19,074 bases of DNA. It comes from JBEHYA01 sp048498415. GTDB taxonomy: Bacteria > Pseudomonadota > Alphaproteobacteria > UBA9219 > RGZA01. The position numbers were made by a program, and so were the translations under genes. The stretch is taken from NCBI GenBank assembly GCA_048498415.1, contig JBEHYA010000033.1, forward strand, positions 1 to 19,074, read 5' to 3'. Shown piece by piece: positions 1 to 8,004 of this stretch (positions within the stretch are counted from its first letter, which is position 1; each line of letters opens with the position of its first letter). The notes beneath the pieces were generated by a model that saw only the letters and a program-made list of their open reading frames with translations, was not told where the DNA came from and made no database searches.

Positions 1-3000
1 CGTGACGGCCGGCCATTTTGTCACCGGGTTGCAGCTTGCGCTTCACCGCGATGAACACCTTGACCATCTTCATGACGCCCGGCGGCAATTCGTCGCCGCG
101 CTGCAGCTTGGCAACCTTGTCTTCAAAGCGCTTCTTGAGGGCTTCTACGGCCTGATCAAAGCTCTTCGAGATCGCTTCCGCCTGTTCCATCACGCCGTCA
201 TCCTTGACGACGATCTGGCGCCACTGGCCCTTGGTATAATCTTCCAGTACGGCATCCGTAATTTCCTTGCCGGCGGGGAAGTTCTTAGGCCCGCTTGTGG
301 CCTTCTGGCCCAGCAGAAGCCCGCGCAGCTGGCCGAAATAACCGCGTTCCAGAATCGCGCGTTCGTCGTCGCGGTCCTTGGCCAAACGGGTGATTTCTTC
401 CTGCTCGATGGCAATCGCGCGCTGGTCTTTATCGACGCCGCGGCGGTTGAACACGCGCACTTCCACCACGGTGCCGGAAACGCCCGGCGGAACCTTGAGG
501 GATGAATCGCGCACGTCCGAAGCCTTTTCGCCGAAGATCGCGCGCAACAACTTTTCTTCCGGCGTCATCGGGCTTTCACCCTTTGGCGTGACTTTACCCA
601 CCAGAATATCGCCCGCCTGAACTTCAGCGCCGATATACACGATGCCGGCTTCGTCGAGATTTTTCAGTGCTTCTTCGCCCACGTTCGGAATATCGCGGGT
701 GATTTCTTCCTGGCCCAGCTTGGTATCACGCGCCATCACTTCGAATTCTTCGATGTGGATGGAGGTGAACACGTCATCGCGCACGATGCGCTCGCTGATC
801 AAGATGGAATCTTCGAAGTTGTAGCCATTCCACGGCACGAACGCGACCAGCACGTTGCGGCCCAGCGCCAATTCGCCGAGCTGCGTCGAGGGGCCGTCGG
901 CCACGATGTCACCGGCCTTCACGATATCGCCGACTTTCACTAAGGGCCGCTGCGTGATGCAGGTGTTCTGGTTCGAACGCTGGAACTTGAGCAAGTTATA
1001 GATATCAACGCCAAGCGCACCTGAACGGTTGCTGCTCTTGTCGTCGGTCACGCGCACCACAATGCGCGTCGCATCCACCTGGTCCACCACGCCGGCGCGT
1101 TTGGCGATCACGGTCACGCCGCTATCGCGGGCAACGGTGCCTTCCATGCCGGTACCCACCAGCGGGGCGTCGCTTTGCAAAAGCGGCACCGCCTGACGTT
1201 GCATGTTCGAGCCCATGAGCGCGCGGTTCGCGTCGTCGTTCTCAAGGAACGGAATGAGCGCGGCGGCCACGGATACGAGCTGCTTGGGGGAGACGTCGAT
1301 GAAATCGATCTGCTCGGGCTTGACCATCAAATAGTCGCCGCCCTTACGTGCGCTGACCAATTCTTCGGTGAAGCGGCCCTGCTCATCGAGCGCGGCATTC
1401 GCCTGCGCCACGGTGAAATCGCCTTCTTCCATCGCCGACAGATAAATCACTTCATCCGTCACGCGCGCCTTGTTCACCTTGCGGTACGGCGTTTCAATGA
1501 AGCCATACGCATTCACCTGCGCATAGGTGGCCAGCGAATTGATGAGACCGATATTCGGGCCTTCCGGCGTTTCAATCGGGCAGATGCGGCCGTAATGCGT
1601 CGGATGCACGTCGCGTACTTCAAAGCCCGCACGTTCGCGCGTCAGACCACCGGGGCCAAGCGCGGACATGCGGCGCTTGTGGGTGATTTCAGAAAGCGGA
1701 TTGGTTTGGTCCATGAACTGCGAGAGCTGCGAGGAACCAAAGAATTCGCGCACCGCAGCCGCAGCCGGCTTGGCGTTCACCAAATCGGAAGGCATCACGG
1801 TGTCGATCTCAACGCTGCTCATGCGTTCCTTGATCGCGCGTTCCATACGCAGCAAGCCAAGGCGGTACTGATTTTCCATCAGTTCACCCACCGAGCGCAC
1901 GCGGCGGTTACCCAAGTGGTCGATGTCATCCACCGTACCACGGCCATCCTTGAGGTCGTGCATGACTTTGATGATCGAGAGAATGTCTTCCTTACGGAGA
2001 ACACGCACCTGATCCGACGTGGTGAAGCCTAAACGGCCATTCATTTTCACGCGGCCAACCGGCGACAGGTCATAACGTTCCATATCAAAGAACAGGCCAC
2101 GGAACAGCGCTTCCGCCGATTCAAGCGTGGGCGGTTCGCCGGGGCGCATGACGCGGTAGATATCGATAAGGGCTTCTTCGCGCGTCGAATTGCGGTCGGC
2201 CAGCATGGTGTTGCGGAGATAAGGCCCCACATTCACGTGGTCGATGGCGAGAACCGGAATTTCCTTCAGGCTCAGGCTTTCGAAATCCTTCATCATGTCC
2301 TTGGTGATTTCGTCACCCGCTTCATGCAGCACCAGGCCCGTCTTGGGGTCGATGATATCGCTCGCCAGATACTGGCCCAGCAGCTGGTCGTCCTGAACCA
2401 GAATATCCTTCAGGCCCTCTTCTTCCATCTGCTTGGCTTTACGCGCCATCACCTTGGTGCCGGCTTCCACCATCACTTCGCCGCCCTTGGCGTTCACAAG
2501 GTCGAAGTTGAGCTTCACGCCGCGCCACGCATCGGCACGGTACGGGGTCTTCCAGCCGTTCTTGGCGCTGGTGTAAATCGTGGTCTCGTAGACAGAAGCC
2601 AGAATTTCATCCTTGCTCATGCCAACGGCTTCGCCCGGCGCCAGCGGCTTTTCTTCCCGCTCGCGGCGCGCGCGCAGCTTTTCGGTGTCAGGGCTATCGA
2701 GGGCATACAGCAGCGTGGTGATGGGCAGCTTGCGGCGGCGGTCGATGCGCACATGCATGATGTCTTTGGCATCGAATTCAAAATCCAGCCACGAACCGCG
2801 ATACGGGATCACGCGGGCGGCGAACAGGAACTTGCCGCTCGCATGCGTCTTGCCATCGTCATGGTCAAAGAACACGCCGGGGCTGCGGTGCATCTGCGAT
2901 ACAATCACGCGCTCCGTGCCGTTCACGATGAACGTGCCGTTATTGGTCATGAGCGGCATATCGCCCATGTAAACATCCTGTTCCTTGATGTCGCGGATGG

Positions 3001-3391
3001 AGCGAAGGCCCGTGGTTTCATCCACATCGAATACGGATAAACGGAGGGTTACGCGCAGCGGCGCCGCAAAGGTCATGCCGCGCTGCTGGCATTCTTCAAC
3101 GTCGTATTTCGGCTCTTCCAGATCGTAGGCCACGAAATCGAGCACCGCGCGTTCGCCAAAATCCTTGATCGGGAAAACGCTTTTGAAAACTTCCTGCAGG
3201 CCCAGCAGCTGGCGCTGTGCGGGTTCCACATCGCGCTGAAGGAACGTTTCATACGAACTTCTCTGCACCTCGATCAGGTTGGGCATCGGCGCAACTTCAG
3301 GAATACGCCCGAAGGATTTGCGGATGCGCTTTCTTCCCGTGAAGCTCTGGGTGTCGGGAAGATATTCTTTGATCTTGAGGGTGGTGGCCAT
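1..3391 (-). CDS. rpoB: DNA-directed RNA polymerase beta subunit RpoB (N-terminal 1130 codons, partial)
   Basis: This is the beta subunit of core RNA polymerase, which forms one side of the active-site cleft together with beta'. The frame read leftwards from the ATG at 3391 stays open to the window edge. It begins MATTLKIKEYLPDTQSFTGR and the last complete codons read KMAGRH, which in E. coli lies near residue 1070 of 1342, so roughly the last fifth is missing. The rifampicin-binding cluster is intact at about residues 550-580 (FFGSSQLSQFMDQ, then HKRRMSALGPGG). The positions equivalent to E. coli D516, H526 and S531 are D561, H571 and S576, all wild type, so rifampicin sensitivity is expected. 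The downstream motif PIETPEGPNIGLINSLA is also intact. The Thr in FMDQTNPLSE is usual in alphaproteobacteria. An AGGA lies about 9 nt before the start. Identification is certain. The unusual point is that no rplL or rplJ lies immediately upstream. Confidence 0.98.
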   Translation of the reverse strand, partial: MATTLKIKEYLPDTQSFTGRKRIRKSFGRIPEVAPMPNLIEVQRSSYETFLQRDVEPAQRQLLGLQEVFKSVFPIKDFGERAVLDFVAYDLEEPKYDVEECQQRGMTFAAPLRVTLRLSVFDVDETTGLRSIRDIKEQDVYMGDMPLMTNNGTFIVNGTERVIVSQMHRSPGVFFDHDDGKTHASGKFLFAARVIPYRGSWLDFEFDAKDIMHVRIDRRRKLPITTLLYALDSPDTEKLRARREREEKPLAPGEAVGMSKDEILASVYETTIYTSAKNGWKTPYRADAWRGVKLNFDLVNAKGGEVMVEAGTKVMARKAKQMEEEGLKDILVQDDQLLGQYLASDIIDPKTGLVLHEAGDEITKDMMKDFESLSLKEIPVLAIDHVNVGPYLRNTMLADRNSTREEALIDIYRVMRPGEPPTLESAEALFRGLFFDMERYDLSPVGRVKMNGRLGFTTSDQVRVLRKEDILSIIKVMHDLKDGRGTVDDIDHLGNRRVRSVGELMENQYRLGLLRMERAIKERMSSVEIDTVMPSDLVNAKPAAAAVREFFGSSQLSQFMDQTNPLSEITHKRRMSALGPGGLTRERAGFEVRDVHPTHYGRICPIETPEGPNIGLINSLATYAQVNAYGFIETPYRKVNKARVTDEVIYLSAMEEGDFTVAQANAALDEQGRFTEELVSARKGGDYLMVKPEQIDFIDVSPKQLVSVAAALIPFLENDDANRALMGSNMQRQAVPLLQSDAPLVGTGMEGTVARDSGVTVIAKRAGVVDQVDATRIVVRVTDDKSSNRSGALGVDIYNLLKFQRSNQNTCITQRPLVKVGDIVKAGDIVADGPSTQLGELALGRNVLVAFVPWNGYNFEDSILISERIVRDDVFTSIHIEEFEVMARDTKLGQEEITRDIPNVGEEALKNLDEAGIVYIGAEVQAGDILVGKVTPKGESPMTPEEKLLRAIFGEKASDVRDSSLKVPPGVSGTVVEVRVFNRRGVDKDQRAIAIEQEEITRLAKDRDDERAILERGYFGQLRGLLLGQKATSGPKNFPAGKEITDAVLEDYTKGQWRQIVVKDDGVMEQAEAISKSFDQAVEALKKRFEDKVAKLQRGDELPPGVMKMVKVFIAVKRKLQPGDKMAGRH

Positions 3392-3745
3392 GTTCAGGTC
3401 CTACGAGAGACGTTCCAAAAATTTCTGGCGGACAACAGGCAAAGCAGGTTCGACGATTACGCTTCATCGTCACCTTTGATCAGCGACGGCGTATCGTTAG
3501 GGGGCAGGCCAAATTGTCAGCAGTTATGCACAGGCGCTATTCACCATATATAAGGTACCTGTGCAAGCAGTATTTAGAATTTATTTACGACTTGGCGAGC
3601 CCCGCCCCATCGTTTTTTATTCCGCCTCTCGCACTGGCATGAAATTATTTCTTCGTGAATTATTTTCAACTGTCCGGGCGCCATGAAAACAATAAACGAT
3701 TTTATTGTGTTTACAGAACAAAGCCCGAATTCGCATAGTCCGGCC
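3392..3745. promoter_or_regulatory. Divergent intergenic region between rpoB and the unknown two-gene unit
   Basis: These 354 bases hold no convincing gene on either strand and no trace of rplL. Read toward rpoB there is a perfect 8-bp inverted repeat, TGCACAGG at 3527-3534 and CCTGTGCA at 3558-3565. It encloses an AT-rich stretch (ATATATAA, 3546-3553) that could supply a -10 box. On the rpoB strand a TTGCAC followed 17 nt later by TGAATA is another possible promoter. On the plus strand there is an AT-rich palindrome at 3689-3708 (ACAATAAA, 4-nt centre, TTTATTGT). It is followed by TTTACA at 3710-3715 and a weak -10-like GCATAG at 3733-3738. The inverted repeats are directly visible. Their roles as operators or promoters are inferred. 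Confidence 0.45.
3689..3708. promoter_or_regulatory. AT-rich palindrome, possible operator
   Basis: ACAATAAA and TTTATTGT are perfect 8-bp arms around a 4-nt centre. The site lies directly upstream of the promoter-like TTTACA of the two-gene unit. Its sequence and position fit the binding site of a dimeric repressor or activator, possibly the HTH-like protein encoded just downstream. That role is inferred. Confidence 0.35.
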
Positions 3746-4261
3746 ATGACACGACAAAACTCACTCGGACTGAGCAGAGAAGAGCTTATAGAGAGGGCCA
3801 TCCGGATTTTTGAAGAAAATCCGGGTATGACCCTCAAGCAGGCCGCCCCGTTGGTCGGTGTCTCGACCGCGCGCCTCAGCCAGCTGGGCCTGTATCAAAA
3901 ATTGCGCGAAATAAGGGCGGCGCGTGAAGCCAACGGCACCGGCACGCGCGATGTGGCGCCGCCGCCGCAGCCCCCGGCACCCCCGTCAAAACCAGTTGCA
4001 GCAACCGGCCATGGCCAGCCGGTATCCGGCGACCGCCCTTTTAGCCAGGAAGAAGGTGCCTTCACCACAGATTATATCCGCGCCAGCCGGCCCGGCGACA
4101 GCATGACAGCGCTTGCCGACCTCATGCAACGGACGGTGGAAGAACTGGTGCCCGCCGGTTATTCCCGCAGCGCCATTCTGGGCCCGAAAGCCGGGTTTTG
4201 GCCCAAACACCCGGTCGATGCACGGCCGCGCAGCGGCGCAAACAGCGCAGACGTAAAATAA
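3746..4261 (+). CDS. Unknown protein with one HTH-like module and one GDS module (first gene of pair)
   Basis: I do not recognise this 171-residue protein. Residues about 15-50 (ending in MTLKQAAPLVGVSTARLSQL) look like a helix-turn-helix DNA-binding unit. A Pro-rich linker follows at about 71-85. Residues about 115-147 form a second module (RPGDSMTALADLMQRTVEEL) that recurs in the next gene as KPGDSVGQIMADEDVTGTFL. The reading frame can be extended to an ATG at 3683. I prefer 3746 because 3683-3740 is AT-rich, contains a palindrome and promoter-like boxes, and lacks the codon bias of the body. Neither start has a Shine-Dalgarno, so the mRNA may be leaderless. Only 12 nt separate it from the next gene, which suggests one operon. 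A DNA-binding or regulatory role is an inference from the HTH-like segment alone. Confidence 0.7.
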   Translation: MTRQNSLGLSREELIERAIRIFEENPGMTLKQAAPLVGVSTARLSQLGLYQKLREIRAAREANGTGTRDVAPPPQPPAPPSKPVAATGHGQPVSGDRPFSQEEGAFTTDYIRASRPGDSMTALADLMQRTVEELVPAGYSRSAILGPKAGFWPKHPVDARPRSGANSADVK

Positions 4262-4273
4262 AGAATTTATCCC

Positions 4274-6133
4274 GTGTTCGAAGAACCTGCCGAACATCCA
4301 CCCAAAGAAGAAGCGGCGGCCGCGCTGCTGCCCATTCAAGGGCTGCGCCTCACCAATCCCGCCGCGCTCAAGCCCGCGCACATTGAAGAAATCGGCGTCT
4401 ATTACCGCGCCAACCCGCATCTCACCTGGAAGCAGGTTGCCGCATGGGCGAATATCGCGCCATCGGTGCTGGGCCAGCGCGGCCTCTCACGCACCTATTT
4501 TCTTGGCGCCGATGCGCCGGATGTCTTCAGCTACCGCGACAAGGTGCTTGTCCCGTCGCCCGAACAAATTGAAAAAATGCAGGCGCATGGCCACGCCCAC
4601 CCAGAACTCAGCATGGATGCTATCGCCGCCTATGGCGGCACCACAGCGGCCAAACTTTATGCGATGGGCTATCACCGCCAAGACTTCATGGGTGGCAAAG
4701 CGCCGGCACAAAAACAACAGCCGGCGCTTAACGCTCTCGCTTCTCCCGCAGCAAAGGCAGAAACAAGCCCGCAGGATGCCGCAAAAATCGCCCGCATCAC
4801 CGCGCGTTTCAAAGCGCTCAAACCCGGCGACAGCGTCGGCCAGATCATGGCGGATGAAGACGTCACCGGGACATTCCTGAAACAGCACAACCTGAATTTC
4901 CTGACCATTTTTGGCACAGAAGGGCCGAACCGTTTTCCGCCAGCCCCCGACACCGCAACCAGCCCTGCGCTTGAAGCGCAGCTTGCCGCGAAACGCGCGG
5001 CGGGTGCCGCGCGCGCCAATGCAAAACAGCGCATCACGCAAGCTAAACCAAAGATGGCCAAACCAAACGCAGTGAAACCGCCCAAAGTGGCCATGCCTAA
5101 ACCCGCTAAAGCGCCAGCACCCAAAGCCCCAAAGCCTCCAAAACCCCCAAAACCGGTCGCGCCGCCGGCCGCTTTCCGCGAGGCCGCGCCCATTGTTACC
5201 GCACGCCCCATCGACCCGCCTTTTGATACCACGGGTTTGTTGGAACGCCTTGCTGATGCCTTCGAAGGCCTTGGGCAAGCATTCGAGGCCAAAGGCATTC
5301 ACACGCCAGCCGGTCTGCTGGCGCGGCTGCCGGAAAGTTTGCGTATCAATCCCGATGATCTTTTTCGCCAGTTCGATGCCATGGCACGCGCCCGCACGGC
5401 ATTCGATTCCAAGCGCGGCGAATTATCAACGCCGGCCAAAGCCCTGCAGATCGCAACGGGCCATGTCTTCCCGGTTGATCAAAATGCCCGCGCCGCCCGC
5501 GCCCATCACAAAGCGAATTTAGGTTTCAAGGAACTGCTTCACGCCAACGCCTATTCGGGCACCGGCGCCAACCGCTGCCGCATCACCAATACCGAGGCGC
5601 TGCGCGTGAGTTTGGAAGGCCTCAATCGCGGGCGCAAATACGGCTATAGCGCCACCGTCGTAAGCAATGGCGTGCGGCTGTATAGCGGGCAGGAAATCCC
5701 GTTCGCAAAAGGCCTTTTTATGCCGGACGCCGCACTGCTGATGGATTTTTACGCGCTTTCCAGCGCCGACGTCATGAAAGTGACCCCCGGCCTGAAAGCC
5801 CAGTTTTTATTTACCGATTTGGTGCGCGAACATCTGCCCAGCCTGGCGCAGGCCATGCGCCGCACCGGTATCTTTACGCGCGCCGCCGCGGCAAAAAAAA
5901 TGGGACCCGCATGGGACCCGAAAACCGGTGAAGCGTTTTTGAAAGCGCTGCAATCCAGCGTGCCGGTGCTTTTCACAAACGACGACACCATGCTAAAATT
6001 CGCCGAAGATCTTTTTTCGCAAGACCGCGCGCTGCTGCGGCAATTTGCCACGACCGCCAAACGCCCGGTCGGTTTGCATGTGGCCCGCGCGCCCGCGCGC
6101 ACCAGCCGTCACGGCGGATTTCAAAAAAACTAA
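4274..6133 (+). CDS. Unknown 619-residue protein with two HTH-like modules, a GDS module, a Pro/Lys/Ala linker and a novel C-terminal domain
   Basis: I do not recognise this protein. Two related helical modules sit at about residues 37-78 (core NPHLTWKQVAAWANIAPSVL) and 99-140 (core HPELSMDAIAAYGGTTAAKL). Both match the HTH-like unit of the preceding gene. A GDS module follows at about 182-215 and also matches that gene. Residues about 235-300 are a low-complexity linker rich in Lys, Pro and Ala (repeats such as KAPKPPKPPKP), reminiscent of histone-H1-like tails. The C-terminal 310 residues appear globular and contain an odd polar segment (YSGTGANRCRITNTEAL). There is no signal peptide or transmembrane segment, so it is probably cytoplasmic. 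The GTG start at 4274 has only a weak AAAGAA upstream, so expression may be coupled to the first gene. The last 4 nt overlap the stop of the convergent small gene. Nucleoid or DNA association is a guess from the modules and basic linker. Confidence 0.8.
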   Translation: MFEEPAEHPPKEEAAAALLPIQGLRLTNPAALKPAHIEEIGVYYRANPHLTWKQVAAWANIAPSVLGQRGLSRTYFLGADAPDVFSYRDKVLVPSPEQIEKMQAHGHAHPELSMDAIAAYGGTTAAKLYAMGYHRQDFMGGKAPAQKQQPALNALASPAAKAETSPQDAAKIARITARFKALKPGDSVGQIMADEDVTGTFLKQHNLNFLTIFGTEGPNRFPPAPDTATSPALEAQLAAKRAAGAARANAKQRITQAKPKMAKPNAVKPPKVAMPKPAKAPAPKAPKPPKPPKPVAPPAAFREAAPIVTARPIDPPFDTTGLLERLADAFEGLGQAFEAKGIHTPAGLLARLPESLRINPDDLFRQFDAMARARTAFDSKRGELSTPAKALQIATGHVFPVDQNARAARAHHKANLGFKELLHANAYSGTGANRCRITNTEALRVSLEGLNRGRKYGYSATVVSNGVRLYSGQEIPFAKGLFMPDAALLMDFYALSSADVMKVTPGLKAQFLFTDLVREHLPSLAQAMRRTGIFTRAAAAKKMGPAWDPKTGEAFLKALQSSVPVLFTNDDTMLKFAEDLFSQDRALLRQFATTAKRPVGLHVARAPARTSRHGGFQKN

Positions 6134-6321
6134 TTCAGCGGGCCGCATTCGTCGTCGCTCGCGCCATCCCAGATGGCGGGGCCGTACATCAGAAAACTGC
6201 TGTCAGGCGGGCGGCGCCTTGGCGCCGCGGCCGGCTTTTGCGTTTTCACGTGTGCCAGCTTCTCGCCTTTCTGCATCATCTCGGCCATGGCAAAACTTCC
6301 AATTAAACGCGTAACCACCAT
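6130..6321 (-). CDS. Small 63-residue protein of unknown function
   Basis: The frame starts MVVTRLIGSFAMAEMMQKGE and ends in an acidic tail (DGASDDECGPLN). The middle is basic and Pro-rich (PAAAPRRRPPD). I chose the ATG at 6321 because an excellent AAGGAGG sits 5 nt upstream. A longer reading from 6342 would place that ribosome binding site inside the gene. A near-consensus sigma70 promoter lies about 45 nt upstream (see 6364-6391). I see no signal peptide and know no family. A strong promoter and strong ribosome binding site on so short a frame argue that it is genuinely expressed, perhaps at a high level. Confidence 0.72.
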   Translation of the reverse strand: MVVTRLIGSFAMAEMMQKGEKLAHVKTQKPAAAPRRRPPDSSFLMYGPAIWDGASDDECGPLN

Positions 6322-6363
6322 TGTTCCCTCCTTAAAACACAAAGCGAATCAATGCCCTATATG

Positions 6364-6391
6364 ATTATATAAGAATGATTATTAATTGCAA
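6364..6391 (-). promoter_or_regulatory. Sigma70-type promoter for the 63-residue protein
   Basis: On the minus strand TTGCAA (6386-6391) is separated by 16 nt from a perfect TATAAT (6364-6369). Transcription should begin near 6357, giving a leader of about 35 nt before the ATG at 6321. The surrounding DNA is notably AT-rich compared with the rest of the window. Confidence 0.7.
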
Positions 6392-6553
6392 ATAAAGATG
6401 GGGAGCTTTCAATCGGCAAGCGCATATAAAGTCCGCCCGCGCTGGGCCGCAGGGCACGGACCAAACCAAGAAGCCGCCATAAATGGATGGGCATGATTTG
6501 CAGAAATCACTTTTCGCTGTACCCGGTTCAGCCCCCCGCGCTAGCTTTTTCCC

Positions 6554-7531
6554 ATGCTCCGCATTTATGAAGCCGTTGAAAACCGTTTTAACACCGTGGG
6601 GGATGTCAAGCTGCTTGACCTCATCGGCGATAGCGCCGTGTGGTTTGACCTGCTCAACCCGACCGCGGAAGAAGAACGCGCGGTCGAAGACCGCCTTGGC
6701 ATCAATCTGCCCACGCGCGATGAAATGCACGATATCGAGCCGTCCTCGCGTCTCTACGAAGAAAACGGCGCGCTGTTCATGACCGCCAATGTGCTTTCCC
6801 ACGCCGATGTCGGCGAGCCGGAAAGCGCCAACATCGCCTTCATCCTCACCGAAGGCCAGCTGGTGACCATCCGCTACGAAGACCCGCGCCCGTTTGTCTT
6901 GTTCTCGCAATACGTCGCGCGGCAAGGCAACATCTGCACCGATGCGACCTCCACGCTTGTGGTGCTGCTGGAATCGATTATTGATCGCCTTGCTGAAATT
7001 CTCGAGACCACCGGCGCCGGCATTGATGCGGTCAACAGCATGGTTTTCACGCCGCATCACGATCCCACCAAGCACCGCAATTCTTTGGAACTTGAAATCA
7101 CGCTGCGCCGCATCGCCTTCCACCAGAACATGGTGGCGAAAGTCCGCGATAGTTTAGTGAGCCTCGGCCGCATGGTGAGTTTCGCGGGCCACGCGCCGGA
7201 TATCAAATCGAAAGCCGGCGTGCATTTCGCCAGCCTTAACCGCGATATCGCCTCGCTCTCCGACCATGCCTCGTACCTCACCGGCAATCTCACCTTCATG
7301 CTGGATGCCTCGCTCGGCCTCATCAACATCGAGCAGAACGCCATCATCAAAATTTTCTCGGTCGCCGCGGTGGTGTTCCTGCCGCCCACCTTGGTGGCCA
7401 GCATCTACGGCATGAACTTTCACATCATGCCGGAACTTAGCTGGGAATTCGGCTACCCCATGGCCATTCTCATGATGATCGGCTCGGCCGTGATGCCGTA
7501 TTTATGGTTCAAAAAGAAGGGCTGGCTGTAA
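6554..7531 (+). CDS. corA: CorA-family magnesium/divalent cation transporter
   Basis: This is an inner-membrane channel of the CorA family (pentameric in characterised members), importing Mg2+ and sometimes Co2+ or Ni2+. The 325-residue length is normal. A large cytoplasmic domain is followed by TM1 at about 264-284, the signature YGMNF at 285-289, a short periplasmic loop (HIMPELSWEFGY), and TM2 at about 301-319. The C-terminus is basic (WFKKKGWL). The GMN motif forms the ion selectivity filter. The start has no Shine-Dalgarno (preceding bases are GCTAGCTTTTTCCC), so initiation may be leaderless. No clear terminator follows before rpmE. The family is certain. The exact ion cannot be read from sequence. 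Confidence 0.93.
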   Translation: MLRIYEAVENRFNTVGDVKLLDLIGDSAVWFDLLNPTAEEERAVEDRLGINLPTRDEMHDIEPSSRLYEENGALFMTANVLSHADVGEPESANIAFILTEGQLVTIRYEDPRPFVLFSQYVARQGNICTDATSTLVVLLESIIDRLAEILETTGAGIDAVNSMVFTPHHDPTKHRNSLELEITLRRIAFHQNMVAKVRDSLVSLGRMVSFAGHAPDIKSKAGVHFASLNRDIASLSDHASYLTGNLTFMLDASLGLINIEQNAIIKIFSVAAVVFLPPTLVASIYGMNFHIMPELSWEFGYPMAILMMIGSAVMPYLWFKKKGWL

Positions 7532-7659
7532 GCCGTTAACCCCCTCTTTTTGGCGCGTTTTCCCTTTAAAAGCGCTAAAATTTACGCTGAAACCCAATAA
7601 AGGCTTGCATGGGCATGGCCGCGCCGCCTATAACCACGCGTCAATTTAAGGAAATACCG

Positions 7660-7971
7660 ATGAAAGAGAACATCCATCCCGATTACCACACCATCAAGGT
7701 CGTCATGACCGATGGTACCGAATTCAGCACCCGCTCCACCTGGGGCAAGGAAGGCGATGTGATGCGCCTGGAAATTGATCCCAAGACGCACCCCGCCTGG
7801 ACCGGCATCAGCAAGCTGTCCGACCGCGGCGGCCAGCTCTCCAAGTTCAACCAGCGCTTTGCCGCCATCGGCAATGTGCGCGGCCTCAAGGAAGGCGAAA
7901 AGGCCACCGGCCCCGTCAACAAGGCGGAAAAGAAGGCCGATCCCGAAAAGGACGCCAAGAAAAAGAAGTAA
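7660..7971 (+). CDS. rpmE: 50S ribosomal protein L31, with Lys-rich C-terminal extension
   Basis: This protein of the large ribosomal subunit begins MKENIHPDYHTIKVVMTDGT, the classic L31 opening, and continues with STWGKEG, HPAWTG and SKFNQRF. The ATG at 7660 is chosen because TAAGGAA lies just upstream and the family starts with this Met. An upstream extension to 7609 has no ribosome binding site. It contains no cysteine, so it is the zinc-independent (C-minus) type usual in alphaproteobacteria. At 103 residues it is longer than the common length of about 75. The last 28 or so residues form a charged tail ending DPEKDAKKKK. A strong terminator follows at 8005-8029. Confidence 0.95.
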   Translation: MKENIHPDYHTIKVVMTDGTEFSTRSTWGKEGDVMRLEIDPKTHPAWTGISKLSDRGGQLSKFNQRFAAIGNVRGLKEGEKATGPVNKAEKKADPEKDAKKKK

Positions 7972-8004
7972 CACTGCGCGCAATTGCAGTGCAGCAATTC
8001 AAGA

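Noticed and set aside
2..3040. Long plus-strand open frames across the left 3 kb
   Set aside because: They are antisense shadows of rpoB. The minus frame gives an unbroken, highly conserved RpoB sequence with all landmark motifs.
3459..3510. Short minus-strand reading LPPNDTPSLIKGDDEA ending in TAA upstream of rpoB, considered as the tail of an upstream gene or a leader peptide
   Set aside because: An in-frame TGA lies only a few codons upstream and there is no start codon or ribosome binding site. It does not resemble the L7/L12 C-terminus.
4487..5302. Minus-strand frames opposite the large unknown protein
   Set aside because: They have Gly/Arg/Phe-rich composition typical of the complement of GC-rich codons, no ribosome binding site, and no resemblance to a known protein. 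The plus frame has repeated modules.
6365..7123. 252-codon minus-strand frame opposite corA
   Set aside because: corA on plus is unmistakable. The minus frame starts far inside it without a ribosome binding site and covers the AT-rich promoter of the 63-residue gene.
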